Counted from the stretch's first letter, positions 1 to 8,621 are shown. The stretch: DNA of 64,000 nucleotides from Asbonarchaeum sp964517675 (GCA_964517675.1 CAZFEL010000003.1:119943-183942); one strand, 5' to 3'. Made by a program: numbers and translations. The notes: generated by a model not told the origin, from the letters alone.

Positions 1-1
1 G

Positions 2-1255
2 TCAGTCCTCGAGGTCCTCGTCGTCGATCTCCTCATCGAGGTCCTGCTCGCTGACATCAGGGGCCGATATCCCGCCGCTTTTCGCCTGCTTGGCGATCTT
101 GTCGGTATTCAGTGGCGGGGTGAGGTCTTTGGCCTCCTTCTCGGCGTCCTTTTTCTTCTTGATATCTTTGCCAATCTCGGAGGCGAACTCCTTGGTCTTT
201 TCCTTCAGCTCGTAGATCTTTTTCTCGTTGACGTCATCGAGCTCCTTCGCCTTGACCTTGGTGATGACCTCGTCCCAGTCCTCGAACATCTGGCGGTGGT
301 CCTCGTCGACATCGAGGGTGTCCATGACTACGTCCGGCAGATCCTCCTTGTCCTCTGGTGGCTCGATGCCTTCGGACTTCAGTGCTGCGACGTTGGCCTT
401 GAGGAAGGTCTTGTAATCGTCGACGATGTCTTTGACCTTCCGCTGGGAGCCCATCGATGAGACGAGCTTGTGCATCCTACGGATGAAGTCATCCGCCTTC
501 TCCATGTGCTCTTCTATGTCTTCCCCGGAGATCTCCTCGGGATGTTTCTCCGCGATGTCGTTGAACTCGTGGAGGTCCCGTGCTATCTCGACGAACTCCT
601 CCTCGAGCATGTCGTTCTCGACGAACAGCTCCTCGAGGGCATCGCCGACGTCTTCCTTGTTCGGCGGGGTCTTGCCGGTCAGCATGATCGGTGCCTGGCC
701 GGCGTTGGCCATCGCCTGTTCCAAGGTGTGCGGGATCGAGGAGCGGAGCCGCTTCTCGCATTTCTTCATGCCCGCTGCGGCCATCTTGAGCCGTTTGCGG
801 ACGGCCTCCTTCGAGGACGAGATGTCCCCTCGCTCGAGCATCCGCTTGGCCGGCATGAAGATGCCGACATCGTAGACAGGCTCGCCCTTGCGGAGGATCG
901 CGACGATCAGGGGCTCGCCCTTCGAGACGGAGTCCCAGAACTCTGTCAGGAACGAGAAGTACTGGATCGTGATCCGGTCGTCGGTCTCTTTGGCGAGCTT
1001 TGTGACCTTCTTGCGTATCTTGTCCTTCGCATCGTCCGAGACCCCTTTCTCGAGCTTGGTGTCATCCAGGACGACGAATGTATCGATATCGGATTCGTGG
1101 GTGTGCCTGCCTTCTGGCACGGAGCCATAGACCGCGACGCACATGACCTTGTCCCCGAGCTTATCGACCAGCAGATCGGAGAACTCCTCGACCTTCTCCA
1201 TGCGGCGTTCGCGTGATTTCTGCCGTGCCTCTTTGAGCTTATCCATAGAAGCCAT
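2..1255 (-). CDS. MNT-type nucleotidyltransferase-domain protein
   Basis: The N-terminal third holds a nucleotidyltransferase signature: GS at residues 44-45 followed by DID at 56-58 (SDIDTFVVLDD), the metal-binding pattern of the polymerase-beta/MNT superfamily. The remaining roughly 300 residues are highly charged, predicted helical, and end in an acidic tail. Its substrate is not evident; family members transfer NMP to proteins, RNA or antibiotics. It is the last gene of a minus-strand group with the TIM-barrel and coiled-coil genes upstream, though a TATA-like GCTTATAAGC at 1287-1296 gives it its own promoter. Met4 (1246) is an alternative start. The stop TGA lies at 2-4, so the gene is complete. 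Confidence 0.7.
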   Translation of the reverse strand: MASMDKLKEARQKSRERRMEKVEEFSDLLVDKLGDKVMCVAVYGSVPEGRHTHESDIDTFVVLDDTKLEKGVSDDAKDKIRKKVTKLAKETDDRITIQYFSFLTEFWDSVSKGEPLIVAILRKGEPVYDVGIFMPAKRMLERGDISSSKEAVRKRLKMAAAGMKKCEKRLRSSIPHTLEQAMANAGQAPIMLTGKTPPNKEDVGDALEELFVENDMLEEEFVEIARDLHEFNDIAEKHPEEISGEDIEEHMEKADDFIRRMHKLVSSMGSQRKVKDIVDDYKTFLKANVAALKSEGIEPPEDKEDLPDVVMDTLDVDEDHRQMFEDWDEVITKVKAKELDDVNEKKIYELKEKTKEFASEIGKDIKKKKDAEKEAKDLTPPLNTDKIAKQAKSGGISAPDVSEQDLDEEIDDEDLED

Positions 1256-1286
1256 CGTTGGTCACGGGGGGAGGTACGGTTCCCAG

Positions 1287-1296
1287 GCTTATAAGC
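1287..1296 (-). promoter_or_regulatory. Palindromic TATA box for the nucleotidyltransferase gene
   Basis: GCTTATAAGC, a 10-bp perfect palindrome, sits about 32 bp upstream of the start codon at 1255. It lies between the TIM-barrel stop codon and the nucleotidyltransferase start. Confidence 0.5.
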
Positions 1297-1306
1297 TTGG
1301 CCGGGA

Positions 1307-3790
1307 TCACTGGTACTCTTCCTTGTTCCACTGGTCGGGCTGGGTGCCCTGCTGGATCGGTCGCTCGCCGCTGAACTTCTTGTCCGGCCCGGTGATCTCC
1401 AGCAGTCCTTCCAGCGGGTCCAGGGCGTGCTCGTGGATCTCCTGCCACTCGTGGTGCCATTCCTCGTCCGTCAGGCCGAAGAACTTGAGGATCATGTAGT
1501 CATCGAGCTCGAGACCTTCGTCCTGTTCGAACTGCTCCCAGATCTCGTCCACATGATGGGATTCCAGGTCCTCTGATGTGACCTCCATCTCGAGCATATT
1601 CAGCATCAAGCGGAGCATGAACGTGGATTCTGCCTTCTCCTCGCCGAGCTCGTACATGACCACGGCAGGACGGTCCTCTCGCTGGGCGAACCCCACATCG
1701 ACCAGCGATTCGAGGTGGCGATAGACCAGGGTGTCACCGCGGCGGATCGGCTGGTGGTGGTGCCCGGTCTCGGACAGGGCCGGATGGGTGATGTGTTGTT
1801 TCGTGATCATCCGCCCATCACCCTCGTCCAGCCCGCGGTAGCCTTTCTCCTCGTGGCCCTCGATGAGCCACAGCGGGTCGACACCGTTCATCGCGAGGTG
1901 CTCCATGTCGATCGTACAGAACATGACCTCGTGTGTCTGGCCACCGTCCTCGCCGCTCCCGACAGGGGTGTTGTTGATCGCCTCACAGACCTTGATGATG
2001 TCGTGGGGTTTCCAGAGCTTGCCGTTGCCCTGGTTGCCGACGTTGTGGGACTCCCAGTCCATCGTCAGGCCGTACTCGTCCAGCATCTCGACGAACGGTT
2101 TCTCCTGGCCGCGGATCGTGACCTGGGTGAAATGGCCCCAGACGTACGCGCCAGCACCCGCAGCAGGTATCCTGTCGTAGTGCTGGGATTCTTTCAGCTC
2201 AAAAAGCTCTTCCGCAAAGGCATCGATGTTGTCACGTGTGTACGCGGACGAATCGATCTCGGTGATCTCGTCCCAGATATACTGAAGGTACTCGTTGTCG
2301 GTGAACGGCATCCAGAACGGTAAGACGTACCAGTAGATGACGGATTCGCGGGACATATTGTCCCTGAACTGGCCGCCGCGGAAGTTGATGATATCGCGGA
2401 ACGCGACCTCCCCGACGGACAGCTGCCTGTCGAGATCCTGCATGTAGTCCCGATGGCCGGTGTAGGTCTTCTCGTTCTCCAGGCGCTCGATCATCGCTCC
2501 CTTGAGCTCCTGTTTGACGTTCTCCACGGCCGCGTCCATGGCGTTCTGGAAATCGGACTGGTCCCGCAATGTCTCATCTTCGCTGCGCTCCCAGAATTTC
2601 TTCGGTATCATGTAGACCCAGCGAGCGTTCTCGTGGAGCTCCGGATCGAACCGAGGGATGTTCTGGGCGACACTTTGCCCTTCCCGGTGCTCTTTCAGGT
2701 CATCGAGGCTCTCCGGGACATCCGTCTGGACGCCTGCGATGTTCCGTATGGCCGTCGACCGTAGCATGTCCAGCTGGGGGATGAGTTGCTGGACGTACTG
2801 TCGTCGCTCCTGATCGTTCAGCTCCCCCCAGATAGCATTGATATCATCCATCTCCTGAAGCGATTGGAATTCCTCCTTCGAGCGTGTCCGCTCGATCCAG
2901 TCCGTATCCGCCATCGGACTGTCTGGCGTATTGAGTCTACGGACCAGGCCGATCGGTTCATCAGGATCGAAGAGATCAGGTTTCTCTTCAGTGAGGTACT
3001 CGATGTTTTCCTCAATACGGTCCATGTCATCGATGTTGCTGACCGCCTCGAGCAGGTCATCGTCCAGGTACCCGTTGTCCGACATGTACTCGATCAGTTC
3101 CTTCCGGAAGATGATCGAGTAATCGGTGAAGCCCTCGATGTCCGAGGCGATCGACTGGAGGAGGTTGAAGTTGTCCTGGAACTGCTCCTCCCACAGATAG
3201 TACTTGAAGAAACCGACCCGGAAGGCAGTGTTCTGGAAGATACGGGACTCCATGATCGTCTCCCCGTACGGATCCACCGAGACCGATCCGGCCATCCGTT
3301 CCTCCATCTCAGGGATCGTCGACTTGACGAGGTGTGAGTTGATACCGTAGACGTGCTGCTGATCGCCGTTCGTATCCTCCTGGGACTCGAGGGCCTGCTT
3401 GAACTCGCCCCACGCCTCGATGAATTTGTACATGAACTCGTGGCCGTAGAAGTATCCTATCTCCTCGCGCTGTTCCCTGTAGGGGTTCGAGTAATCGAAC
3501 GGCACCTTGACAGGGAAATGGCAGTCATAGCTCAGGCCGAGCTGGCGGGAGATCGAGAGGAGGTCGTCCCACTCATTGTATATCTGGGAGGGGCCACCGA
3601 TCGAGAGCTCGATGAAGCTGGCACCCTGGTTGGAGGCCCAGGCCGCCCGCTTGTAGGCTTCGTCCGGGATCTCGTTGACCACATTGAGTCCCGACGAGAC
3701 TGCGACGACGTAATTGAGCTTGTCGCTTTTGTGCTTGCCCTGGTTAATCAGCTCCCGGTACTGCTGTTTGACCTCCTGGTTCGACGGCAT
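1307..3790 (-). CDS. Large xylose-isomerase/AP-endonuclease-like TIM-barrel protein with internal insertion
   Basis: This 827-residue protein is unrecognised as a whole, but both ends look like one TIM barrel of the sugar isomerase/endonuclease IV type. The N-terminus shows strand-like blocks ending FIEL, CHFP and INSH (residues about 25-160). After some 350 charged helical residues the pattern resumes near 540 with DWESHN, CTIDMEH, QHITHP, a GHHHQP segment and MYELGEE. Such Glu/His/Asp at strand ends would bind two or three metal ions. Family members isomerise sugars or cut DNA at abasic sites; which applies here is unknown. It starts 6 bp after the coiled-coil gene and is presumably co-transcribed with it. 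Confidence 0.55.
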   Translation of the reverse strand: MPSNQEVKQQYRELINQGKHKSDKLNYVVAVSSGLNVVNEIPDEAYKRAAWASNQGASFIELSIGGPSQIYNEWDDLLSISRQLGLSYDCHFPVKVPFDYSNPYREQREEIGYFYGHEFMYKFIEAWGEFKQALESQEDTNGDQQHVYGINSHLVKSTIPEMEERMAGSVSVDPYGETIMESRIFQNTAFRVGFFKYYLWEEQFQDNFNLLQSIASDIEGFTDYSIIFRKELIEYMSDNGYLDDDLLEAVSNIDDMDRIEENIEYLTEEKPDLFDPDEPIGLVRRLNTPDSPMADTDWIERTRSKEEFQSLQEMDDINAIWGELNDQERRQYVQQLIPQLDMLRSTAIRNIAGVQTDVPESLDDLKEHREGQSVAQNIPRFDPELHENARWVYMIPKKFWERSEDETLRDQSDFQNAMDAAVENVKQELKGAMIERLENEKTYTGHRDYMQDLDRQLSVGEVAFRDIINFRGGQFRDNMSRESVIYWYVLPFWMPFTDNEYLQYIWDEITEIDSSAYTRDNIDAFAEELFELKESQHYDRIPAAGAGAYVWGHFTQVTIRGQEKPFVEMLDEYGLTMDWESHNVGNQGNGKLWKPHDIIKVCEAINNTPVGSGEDGGQTHEVMFCTIDMEHLAMNGVDPLWLIEGHEEKGYRGLDEGDGRMITKQHITHPALSETGHHHQPIRRGDTLVYRHLESLVDVGFAQREDRPAVVMYELGEEKAESTFMLRLMLNMLEMEVTSEDLESHHVDEIWEQFEQDEGLELDDYMILKFFGLTDEEWHHEWQEIHEHALDPLEGLLEITGPDKKFSGERPIQQGTQPDQWNKEEYQ

Positions 3791-3796
3791 CTAGTA

Positions 3797-5194
3797 TCAC
3801 TTCATCACGTAAAGCCCGATATCGTACTTGATCTCGATGTACAGCGGTGATGCACCGCCGAAAACCGGCCCCAGGAGTCCTGTCCGGAGGTCCGACGGGT
3901 CGGGGTGGAAGTACTCATCGCCCAGACCGAGCCACCGCATCACGTTCCGCTGTAGCTGTTTGGGGAAGGACAGGTCATACGGCTCGAAGGGCTTGTCGGT
4001 GTGTTCCTCTATCTCCTCCGGTATCTCATCGCCCACGAAGCTGTTGACATACCGCTTGACCTCGTTCTCGCGTTGTTCAACCTGGGGACGGAATACCTCG
4101 TTGAACACGTGCTCACAGACCGTGTACTCCTTGAAGTTCATGATGACGACCTCTGCGCCCTGCCCAGGAGCCTGTGGCTGTTCCGTTCCACCGAGCGAGA
4201 GGTGCATAACATCGATGACGACGACATCGCGATGCGTGACCACGCTGTTGCCCTCATCGTCCTCGCCTGATCTAACAGGCCTGTGAGCGACGACCTTCAT
4301 CCCGCGCATGGAGGAGGCATAGCCCTCAAGCATGTACGGGTCCGTCATCTCGTGGAGCCGCTCTTCCGGGTCTCCTTCCATCTGCTTGAGCGTCTGGACG
4401 TAGGGCTTGATCCAGTTCTCCGTCTGCTCGATCGAGGTCTCGACCGACTTCAGACGGCGCTGGAGGTCCTCGACCTTCGAATCGACCGCGCTACCAAACT
4501 TCTCTTTCCACTTCTGGTACAGCTTCCATTTCTTGCGCAGGATCGCTTTCTCCTGCTCCGGCAGCTCGCTGAGATGCCCGTCCGTCAGGTCATCCAGGGA
4601 GTTCATCGAGTAAAAGTCCGCCGTGATCGACGGGAAGACGTTGTTGGCCTGCATCTGGACGATGCTCGAACGGCCTGTATGCTGGTCGACGTTATCGACG
4701 AAATCGCCCTTGAGGGCCTCCTCGTCCCTGTCCTCGAAATGGCCCTGTTTCTCCTCGAGGGTCCGGAGATCGTGCTCGAGCATGTGCTTCTGCTGGTACA
4801 GGTCCGAGAGGCTCGAGAGGACGCGGTTGATCTGCTGTTCCGCCTGCTGGCGTCGCTGCTGCATCTCCTGGTGGAGCTGTGATCCAGGGTTCGCCTGGAG
4901 CCACTCCGCGACCTTGTTGACCTCATAATCATGGTGGTTCTCGAGGATCGACAGCGTCGCGAGGTACGAATCGATCGGGATACCCTGGCTTCCTGCGGTG
5001 ATCTTCATCTTCCGCTGGTGGGGCTCGTCCTCGTCAGCGCCCACGTACGGCTCACCGCTGGGCTGGTTCGCATCCAGCCACTCCTCGGCCTTCTCTGGTC
5101 CGTCAGTGCGTGCTATCTCGCGAATAGTATCGATGTTCGCGGGATAGCAACCGTGCATGCACCGTCCCTCATCGTTGTCCTCCATGGTGGGCAC
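3797..5194 (-). CDS. Unknown acidic coiled-coil protein
   Basis: I do not recognise this 465-residue protein. It begins with a GTG codon (Met4 at 5185 is an alternative), has a Cys-containing start (CMHGC), two long charged helical stretches (about residues 100-160 and 215-290) likely to form coiled coils, and a compact C-terminal part ending in hydrophobic strands. No signal peptide or membrane segment is visible. It is first in the operon with the TIM barrel and diverges from the disordered-protein cluster. A TATA-like TTTTTAACC on the minus strand near 5243-5251 is about 50 bp upstream, implying a short leader. Confidence 0.55.
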   Translation of the reverse strand: MPTMEDNDEGRCMHGCYPANIDTIREIARTDGPEKAEEWLDANQPSGEPYVGADEDEPHQRKMKITAGSQGIPIDSYLATLSILENHHDYEVNKVAEWLQANPGSQLHQEMQQRRQQAEQQINRVLSSLSDLYQQKHMLEHDLRTLEEKQGHFEDRDEEALKGDFVDNVDQHTGRSSIVQMQANNVFPSITADFYSMNSLDDLTDGHLSELPEQEKAILRKKWKLYQKWKEKFGSAVDSKVEDLQRRLKSVETSIEQTENWIKPYVQTLKQMEGDPEERLHEMTDPYMLEGYASSMRGMKVVAHRPVRSGEDDEGNSVVTHRDVVVIDVMHLSLGGTEQPQAPGQGAEVVIMNFKEYTVCEHVFNEVFRPQVEQRENEVKRYVNSFVGDEIPEEIEEHTDKPFEPYDLSFPKQLQRNVMRWLGLGDEYFHPDPSDLRTGLLGPVFGGASPLYIEIKYDIGLYVMK

Positions 5195-5242
5195 CTGATC
5201 CTGTGGCCGTCCTGTGTATCATGATGGAATTAGTATCTCGGG

Positions 5243-5308
5243 GTTAAAAACCTGCCGGCACGGGCCTGTCGTCGGTAGGGAGACGGGCCCGCCGACGAAA
5301 GTTTTAAT
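5243..5308. promoter_or_regulatory. Divergent promoter region with inverted repeat
   Basis: Two TATA-like boxes face away from each other: GGTTAAAAACC near 5241-5251 for the leftward operon and TTTTAATAT near 5301-5309 for the rightward cluster. Between them TCGTCGG (5269-5275) pairs with CCGACGA (5292-5298) around a 16-nt loop. The placement would suit an operator or a structured leader. Confidence 0.4.
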
Positions 5309-5335
5309 ATCGACCGAAGAAGATTAGCATACAGG

Positions 5336-6235
5336 ATGGGACTTGTCGACGATATAAAGGACAAGGTGGGCGGCGATACCAGTGATGACAGTTCTTCGAT
5401 AAACCGTCCCCCGGGCCAGCCAGGAAAAGGCGGCAGGGGACAGGATACAGGACAGCAAGGCCCCGGACGAAGCGGAGGCCCACCAGGACGCGGCGGAGCC
5501 GGGAACGATCCCGGACCAGCCCCATCCGGCCAGGGCGGACCACCTGGCGGTGACCGGGGTACCCCCGGACCATCGGGCAGCTCGGGCGGACGTGGACCAG
5601 GAAGACCAGGAGGGTCTGATGGTCCAGGCGGACCAGGACCGTCCAAACAGGGTGGTCCTGGGGGCCAGACACGGCAAGGCGGTGATCCAGGTCCATCAGG
5701 TGGACCCGGACCATCGGATACAGGCGGCCCCGGCCCATCAGGCGGTCGTGGTGGCGGCCCTAACCAGGGTAAAGGTCGAGGGACACCAGGCCCATCCGAC
5801 CAGAGCGGACCACGTGCTTCAGGCGGGTCAGGAGGACCCGGGCCGGCACAGGGACCCGGTGCAGGCTCCGGACCCCCTGACCAGCAGGGACCATCTGACC
5901 TGTCCGCACCAGGACCCGGTTCGGACAGCGGCCCCGGTGGCGGTGATCTCGGCACACCATCCGCCGGTGGTCCTGACGGTCCGGGCGGCAGTAATCGTGG
6001 CGGCCCTGGACGAAGCGGAGGCCCACCAGGACGCGACGACCGTGGCAGTCCAAGACCCGGCCCATCACAGCGTGGCTCCGGCAACATGCTCGGGACACCA
6101 TCCGATTCCGGTAGTCCCGGCGGCATGGACGACGATGTGGCCGATGGAATCGATCACATCTCCAACCAGAACGAGCGCATCATCGAGCTCCTCACGGACA
6201 TCAGGAACGCACTCCAGCAGGGACAGCGACGATGA
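5336..6235 (+). CDS. Gly/Pro-rich disordered protein with conserved N- and C-terminal helices (paralogue 1)
   Basis: The protein starts with a short amphipathic helix (GLVDDIKDKV), continues for about 240 residues of almost pure Gly, Pro, Ser, Asp and Gln in GPG/GPS-like units, and ends with a predicted coiled-coil segment (residues about 268-298) containing QNERIIELL. No signal peptide or membrane helix is present, so it is probably cytoplasmic. The two genes downstream share both end motifs but have different linkers, so the linker seems to be a spacer and the ends the interaction modules. A 28-bp exact direct repeat lies within the coding region (5465-5492 and 6008-6035). Function unknown. 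Confidence 0.65.
   Translation: MGLVDDIKDKVGGDTSDDSSSINRPPGQPGKGGRGQDTGQQGPGRSGGPPGRGGAGNDPGPAPSGQGGPPGGDRGTPGPSGSSGGRGPGRPGGSDGPGGPGPSKQGGPGGQTRQGGDPGPSGGPGPSDTGGPGPSGGRGGGPNQGKGRGTPGPSDQSGPRASGGSGGPGPAQGPGAGSGPPDQQGPSDLSAPGPGSDSGPGGGDLGTPSAGGPDGPGGSNRGGPGRSGGPPGRDDRGSPRPGPSQRGSGNMLGTPSDSGSPGGMDDDVADGIDHISNQNERIIELLTDIRNALQQGQRR
5465..5492 (+). repeat. 28-bp direct repeat, copy 1
   Basis: An exact 28-bp match to 6008-6035 inside the same gene, 543 bp apart and in frame, encoding GRSGGPPGR. It probably arose by slippage or recombination in the Gly/Pro-rich linker. Confidence 0.8.
6008..6035 (+). repeat. 28-bp direct repeat, copy 2
   Basis: Second exact copy of the repeat at 5465-5492. The encoded peptide is the same for nine residues and diverges directly afterwards. 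Confidence 0.8.
6167..6193 (+). repeat. 27-bp repeat encoding the shared C-terminal motif, copy 1
   Basis: Identical over 27 nt to 6514-6540 in the next gene. Both encode QNERIIELL. Identity at silent positions points to recent duplication or gene conversion rather than only protein-level selection. Confidence 0.85.
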
Positions 6236-6618
6236 GCTTCCTCGATCGGATACGGAACAACAAGAAAGAGGTCGAACTCGACCCGTCCGACGCGGTCACG
6301 ACCGAGACAGGCTCAGGGCCTGATCGTGGCCGCCACCAGGACGAGGAGGATGAGGTCGAACTCGGCGATGGAAGCACTGACTCCACCGAGAGCGGGGGGA
6401 CCTTCCTCCCGGGTGCAGGTACGGAGTCATCATCGAGCCCGGGCTCATCGACATCGAGCACCACATCATCGCGATCTCGACCGGATGAAGACAAACTGGA
6501 CGAAATCATGGAGCAGAACGAGCGCATCATCGAGCTCCTCGAACAGATCGCAGGCACGAGCGATACCTCCCGATCGTCATCCAGTGACACGTCCTCAAGC
6601 AATAAGGAACTCTGGTGA
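6232..6618 (+). CDS. Small acidic/Ser-rich disordered protein, paralogue 2
   Basis: This 128-residue protein begins with SFLDRIRNNKK, matching the amphipathic start of its neighbours, has a disordered Glu/Ser/Thr-rich middle, and carries EQNERIIELLEQI near residues 95-107, followed by a Ser-rich tail. Its start overlaps the previous stop in ATGA, which suggests translational coupling. Function is unknown; the shared ends argue that the three proteins bind the same partner or each other. Confidence 0.65.
   Translation: MSFLDRIRNNKKEVELDPSDAVTTETGSGPDRGRHQDEEDEVELGDGSTDSTESGGTFLPGAGTESSSSPGSSTSSTTSSRSRPDEDKLDEIMEQNERIIELLEQIAGTSDTSRSSSSDTSSSNKELW
6514..6540 (+). repeat. 27-bp repeat encoding the shared C-terminal motif, copy 2
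   Basis: Exact copy of 6167-6193. The third paralogue has only a diverged version (QNEQMLGLL). Confidence 0.85.
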
Positions 6619-6624
6619 CAGGGT

Positions 6625-7191
6625 ATGGCGTTCTATGACAATGTCAAGGACCGGGTACGCGAAGGAAACTCAGACGCCGCCAGCGATGGCGAGGATACCG
6701 ACAAGAGCAAAGGGGATAACGTGGCATTCGACGAACTGATCAAGAACGCACAGGAACAAGAGGACGAGAACGAGGAAGAACCGGACGAGGACGACACGGA
6801 GATCGAAGACTTCTCCGGTGGAAACCAGGACACAGGCGATTACGGTGATCCCTCCAGCATCGAGCTGAACGAAGACGACGAGCCACAGGCAGGACGGGAG
6901 GGCGCGGATACATCGAGCCCCGCGGAGGAAACCGACGAGACCACGTCCACCTCGATGTCGTCGCCGTCCTCGACCGGATCGGCAGACACAACCCAGGAGC
7001 CGACCGCGGAGGAACCAGAGAGCGAGGTCGAGCTCCACCAGGACGGCTCCGTCGGTGAACCTGGGAGCGAACCGGACGAGACCGTCGAGCGGGAGGAATC
7101 CGAGCTGACCGTCCTCCAGGAGATCCGCAACCAGAACGAGCAGATGCTCGGTCTCCTGCGGGCCATCAAGAAGGACCTCGAGCAGCGGTGA
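6625..7191 (+). CDS. Acidic disordered protein, paralogue 3
   Basis: Starts with AFYDNVKDRVREG, the same amphipathic pattern as the two preceding genes, then about 130 residues dominated by Asp, Glu, Thr and Ser, and ends with IRNQNEQMLGLLRAIKK (about residues 168-184), a diverged version of the shared C-terminal helix. It follows six bp after the previous gene, and AlaX starts four bp after its stop, so all probably sit on one transcript. No enzymatic motif is visible. Confidence 0.65.
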   Translation: MAFYDNVKDRVREGNSDAASDGEDTDKSKGDNVAFDELIKNAQEQEDENEEEPDEDDTEIEDFSGGNQDTGDYGDPSSIELNEDDEPQAGREGADTSSPAEETDETTSTSMSSPSSTGSADTTQEPTAEEPESEVELHQDGSVGEPGSEPDETVEREESELTVLQEIRNQNEQMLGLLRAIKKDLEQR

Positions 7192-7195
7192 GAAG

Positions 7196-7912
7196 ATGAC
7201 CGAGAAACTCTACATGGAGGATTGCTACCGGCGATCCTTCCAGGCCACCGTCGAGGATGTCCTGGACGACGGCATCGTCCTCGATACCACCGCTTTCTAC
7301 CCCGAGGGCGGGGGTCAGCCGGCAGATCAGGGCACCCTTCAGGCCGATACGACCACGACAGAGGTCACCGACGTCCAGAAACGAGATGGTGCGGTCATCC
7401 ACGTGGTCGATTCGACGGACGGCTTCGAGGAGGGCCAGACGGTCGAGGGCGACATCCACTGGGAACGACGGTATCTCCTGATGCGGCTCCACACCGCCCA
7501 GCATCTCCTCTCGACCGTCGTGCTAGATGGGTTCGGTGCCAAGACCGTCGGCAACCAGATCCACCCAGGGGAGGCCAGGATGGACTTCGAACCAGCGAGC
7601 TTCTCAGAGGAAGACCTCCAGTGCATCCAGAACACGTGTAACTCGTATATCGACGAGGACAGGACCGTCACGATAGGACAGATGCCACGGTCGGAGATCG
7701 AGGACCGGATAGCGGTCGGGCGGAGCAATCTGGATCTGATCCCGGACCACATCGACCCGCTGCGTGTGGTCGAGATCGACGGGCTCGATCTCTGTCCCTG
7801 CGGTGGCACCCACGTCGACGGACTGGACGAGATAGGCCACATGGAGATCACGGACCGCTCCAGCAAGGGCGCGAACACCGACAGGATACGGTTCACGATC
7901 GACGATGCATGA
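7196..7912 (+). CDS. alaX: Alanyl-tRNA editing protein AlaX
   Basis: A free-standing editing domain related to the second half of alanyl-tRNA synthetase. It hydrolyses Ser (and Gly) wrongly attached to tRNA-Ala. Visible hallmarks are the FYPEGGGQPAD block (about residues 34-44), the zinc motif HTAQH (about 99-103) and the distal CPCGGTH (about 199-205). At 238 residues it fits the medium/long AlaX forms. It is coupled to the disordered-protein cluster upstream and overlaps the next gene by eight bases. Confidence 0.93.
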   Translation: MTEKLYMEDCYRRSFQATVEDVLDDGIVLDTTAFYPEGGGQPADQGTLQADTTTTEVTDVQKRDGAVIHVVDSTDGFEEGQTVEGDIHWERRYLLMRLHTAQHLLSTVVLDGFGAKTVGNQIHPGEARMDFEPASFSEEDLQCIQNTCNSYIDEDRTVTIGQMPRSEIEDRIAVGRSNLDLIPDHIDPLRVVEIDGLDLCPCGGTHVDGLDEIGHMEITDRSSKGANTDRIRFTIDDA

Positions 7913-8609
7913 GTTCCGCGACCTCGTCCAGGAGGTACGGTCCCGGAGCTTCGATGGCACGCGGCGACGGTACCACCGGTTCCGGCATTCCTCCCACGAT
8001 GACTCGGTTGTTGCTGACAGCATCGGGTCGAACCTCCGCTGTGCCCACGAATGGGGCTGGTGCGAGGGCATCCTCGATGACCCGGCCGCAGGTACGTTCT
8101 ATTCCCCGGAGGCGGTTGTCGATGGACTGCTCAGTATGGCCGACGAGCACGACTGCTCGAGTGCCCGGATCACCGGGATGGAACCGGTCATGCGGGACGA
8201 TCACCTCATCGAGGTGGCCCAGGAATTGGATGACCACGACATGTCCCTGCGGATCGATACGAACGGGATGTTGCTCGATCAGGCGTACCTCGGACGACTC
8301 GAGGACGCCTGTGACCTCCAGATACGGCTCTCGTTCAAAGGCCCTGATCCGCAGAGCTTCGAGAAGCTGGCTGGCGTCAATCGATCATGGTTCATGAACC
8401 AAGTACGAGCCTTCCTCGCCTGCCACGGCAGCGACGTAGAGTCGCGGTACGTCCTGGCAGGTGTGTACGATGGGGAGGACTGCGATCGACTTGCTGACTG
8501 GCTCCCTGGCGAGGACCCCTCCCTCGAGGTCGAGAAGCTCAGGCTGTGCCCGCAGAACCGGGAACGGCTCGAGGAGGCCGGATTCGACCTCGACCACGTG
8601 CTGGGCTAG
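7905..8609 (+). CDS. Radical-SAM-like protein lacking two cluster cysteines
   Basis: The 234-residue protein follows the layout of archaeal radical SAM enzymes: a GxNLRC segment (residues 41-46), an ITGMEPV segment (about 88-94, in place of the usual GGEP) and DTNGMLL. However the CX3CX2C motif reads S42-NLR-C46-AH-E49, so only one of the three [4Fe-4S] ligands remains; another Cys is at 53. The codons (TCG, GAA) are clear. It probably cannot make the usual cluster and may be a pseudoenzyme or bind a cluster differently. The start overlaps alaX by eight bases. Confidence 0.6.
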   Translation: MHEFRDLVQEVRSRSFDGTRRRYHRFRHSSHDDSVVADSIGSNLRCAHEWGWCEGILDDPAAGTFYSPEAVVDGLLSMADEHDCSSARITGMEPVMRDDHLIEVAQELDDHDMSLRIDTNGMLLDQAYLGRLEDACDLQIRLSFKGPDPQSFEKLAGVNRSWFMNQVRAFLACHGSDVESRYVLAGVYDGEDCDRLADWLPGEDPSLEVEKLRLCPQNRERLEEAGFDLDHVLG

Positions 8610-8621
8610 GACGTGGAAACC

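Noticed and set aside
5230..6126. Pro-rich minus-strand open frame
   Set aside because: Antisense of the Gly/Pro-rich gene; low complexity opens all frames. The plus-strand gene has a promoter and conserved ends.
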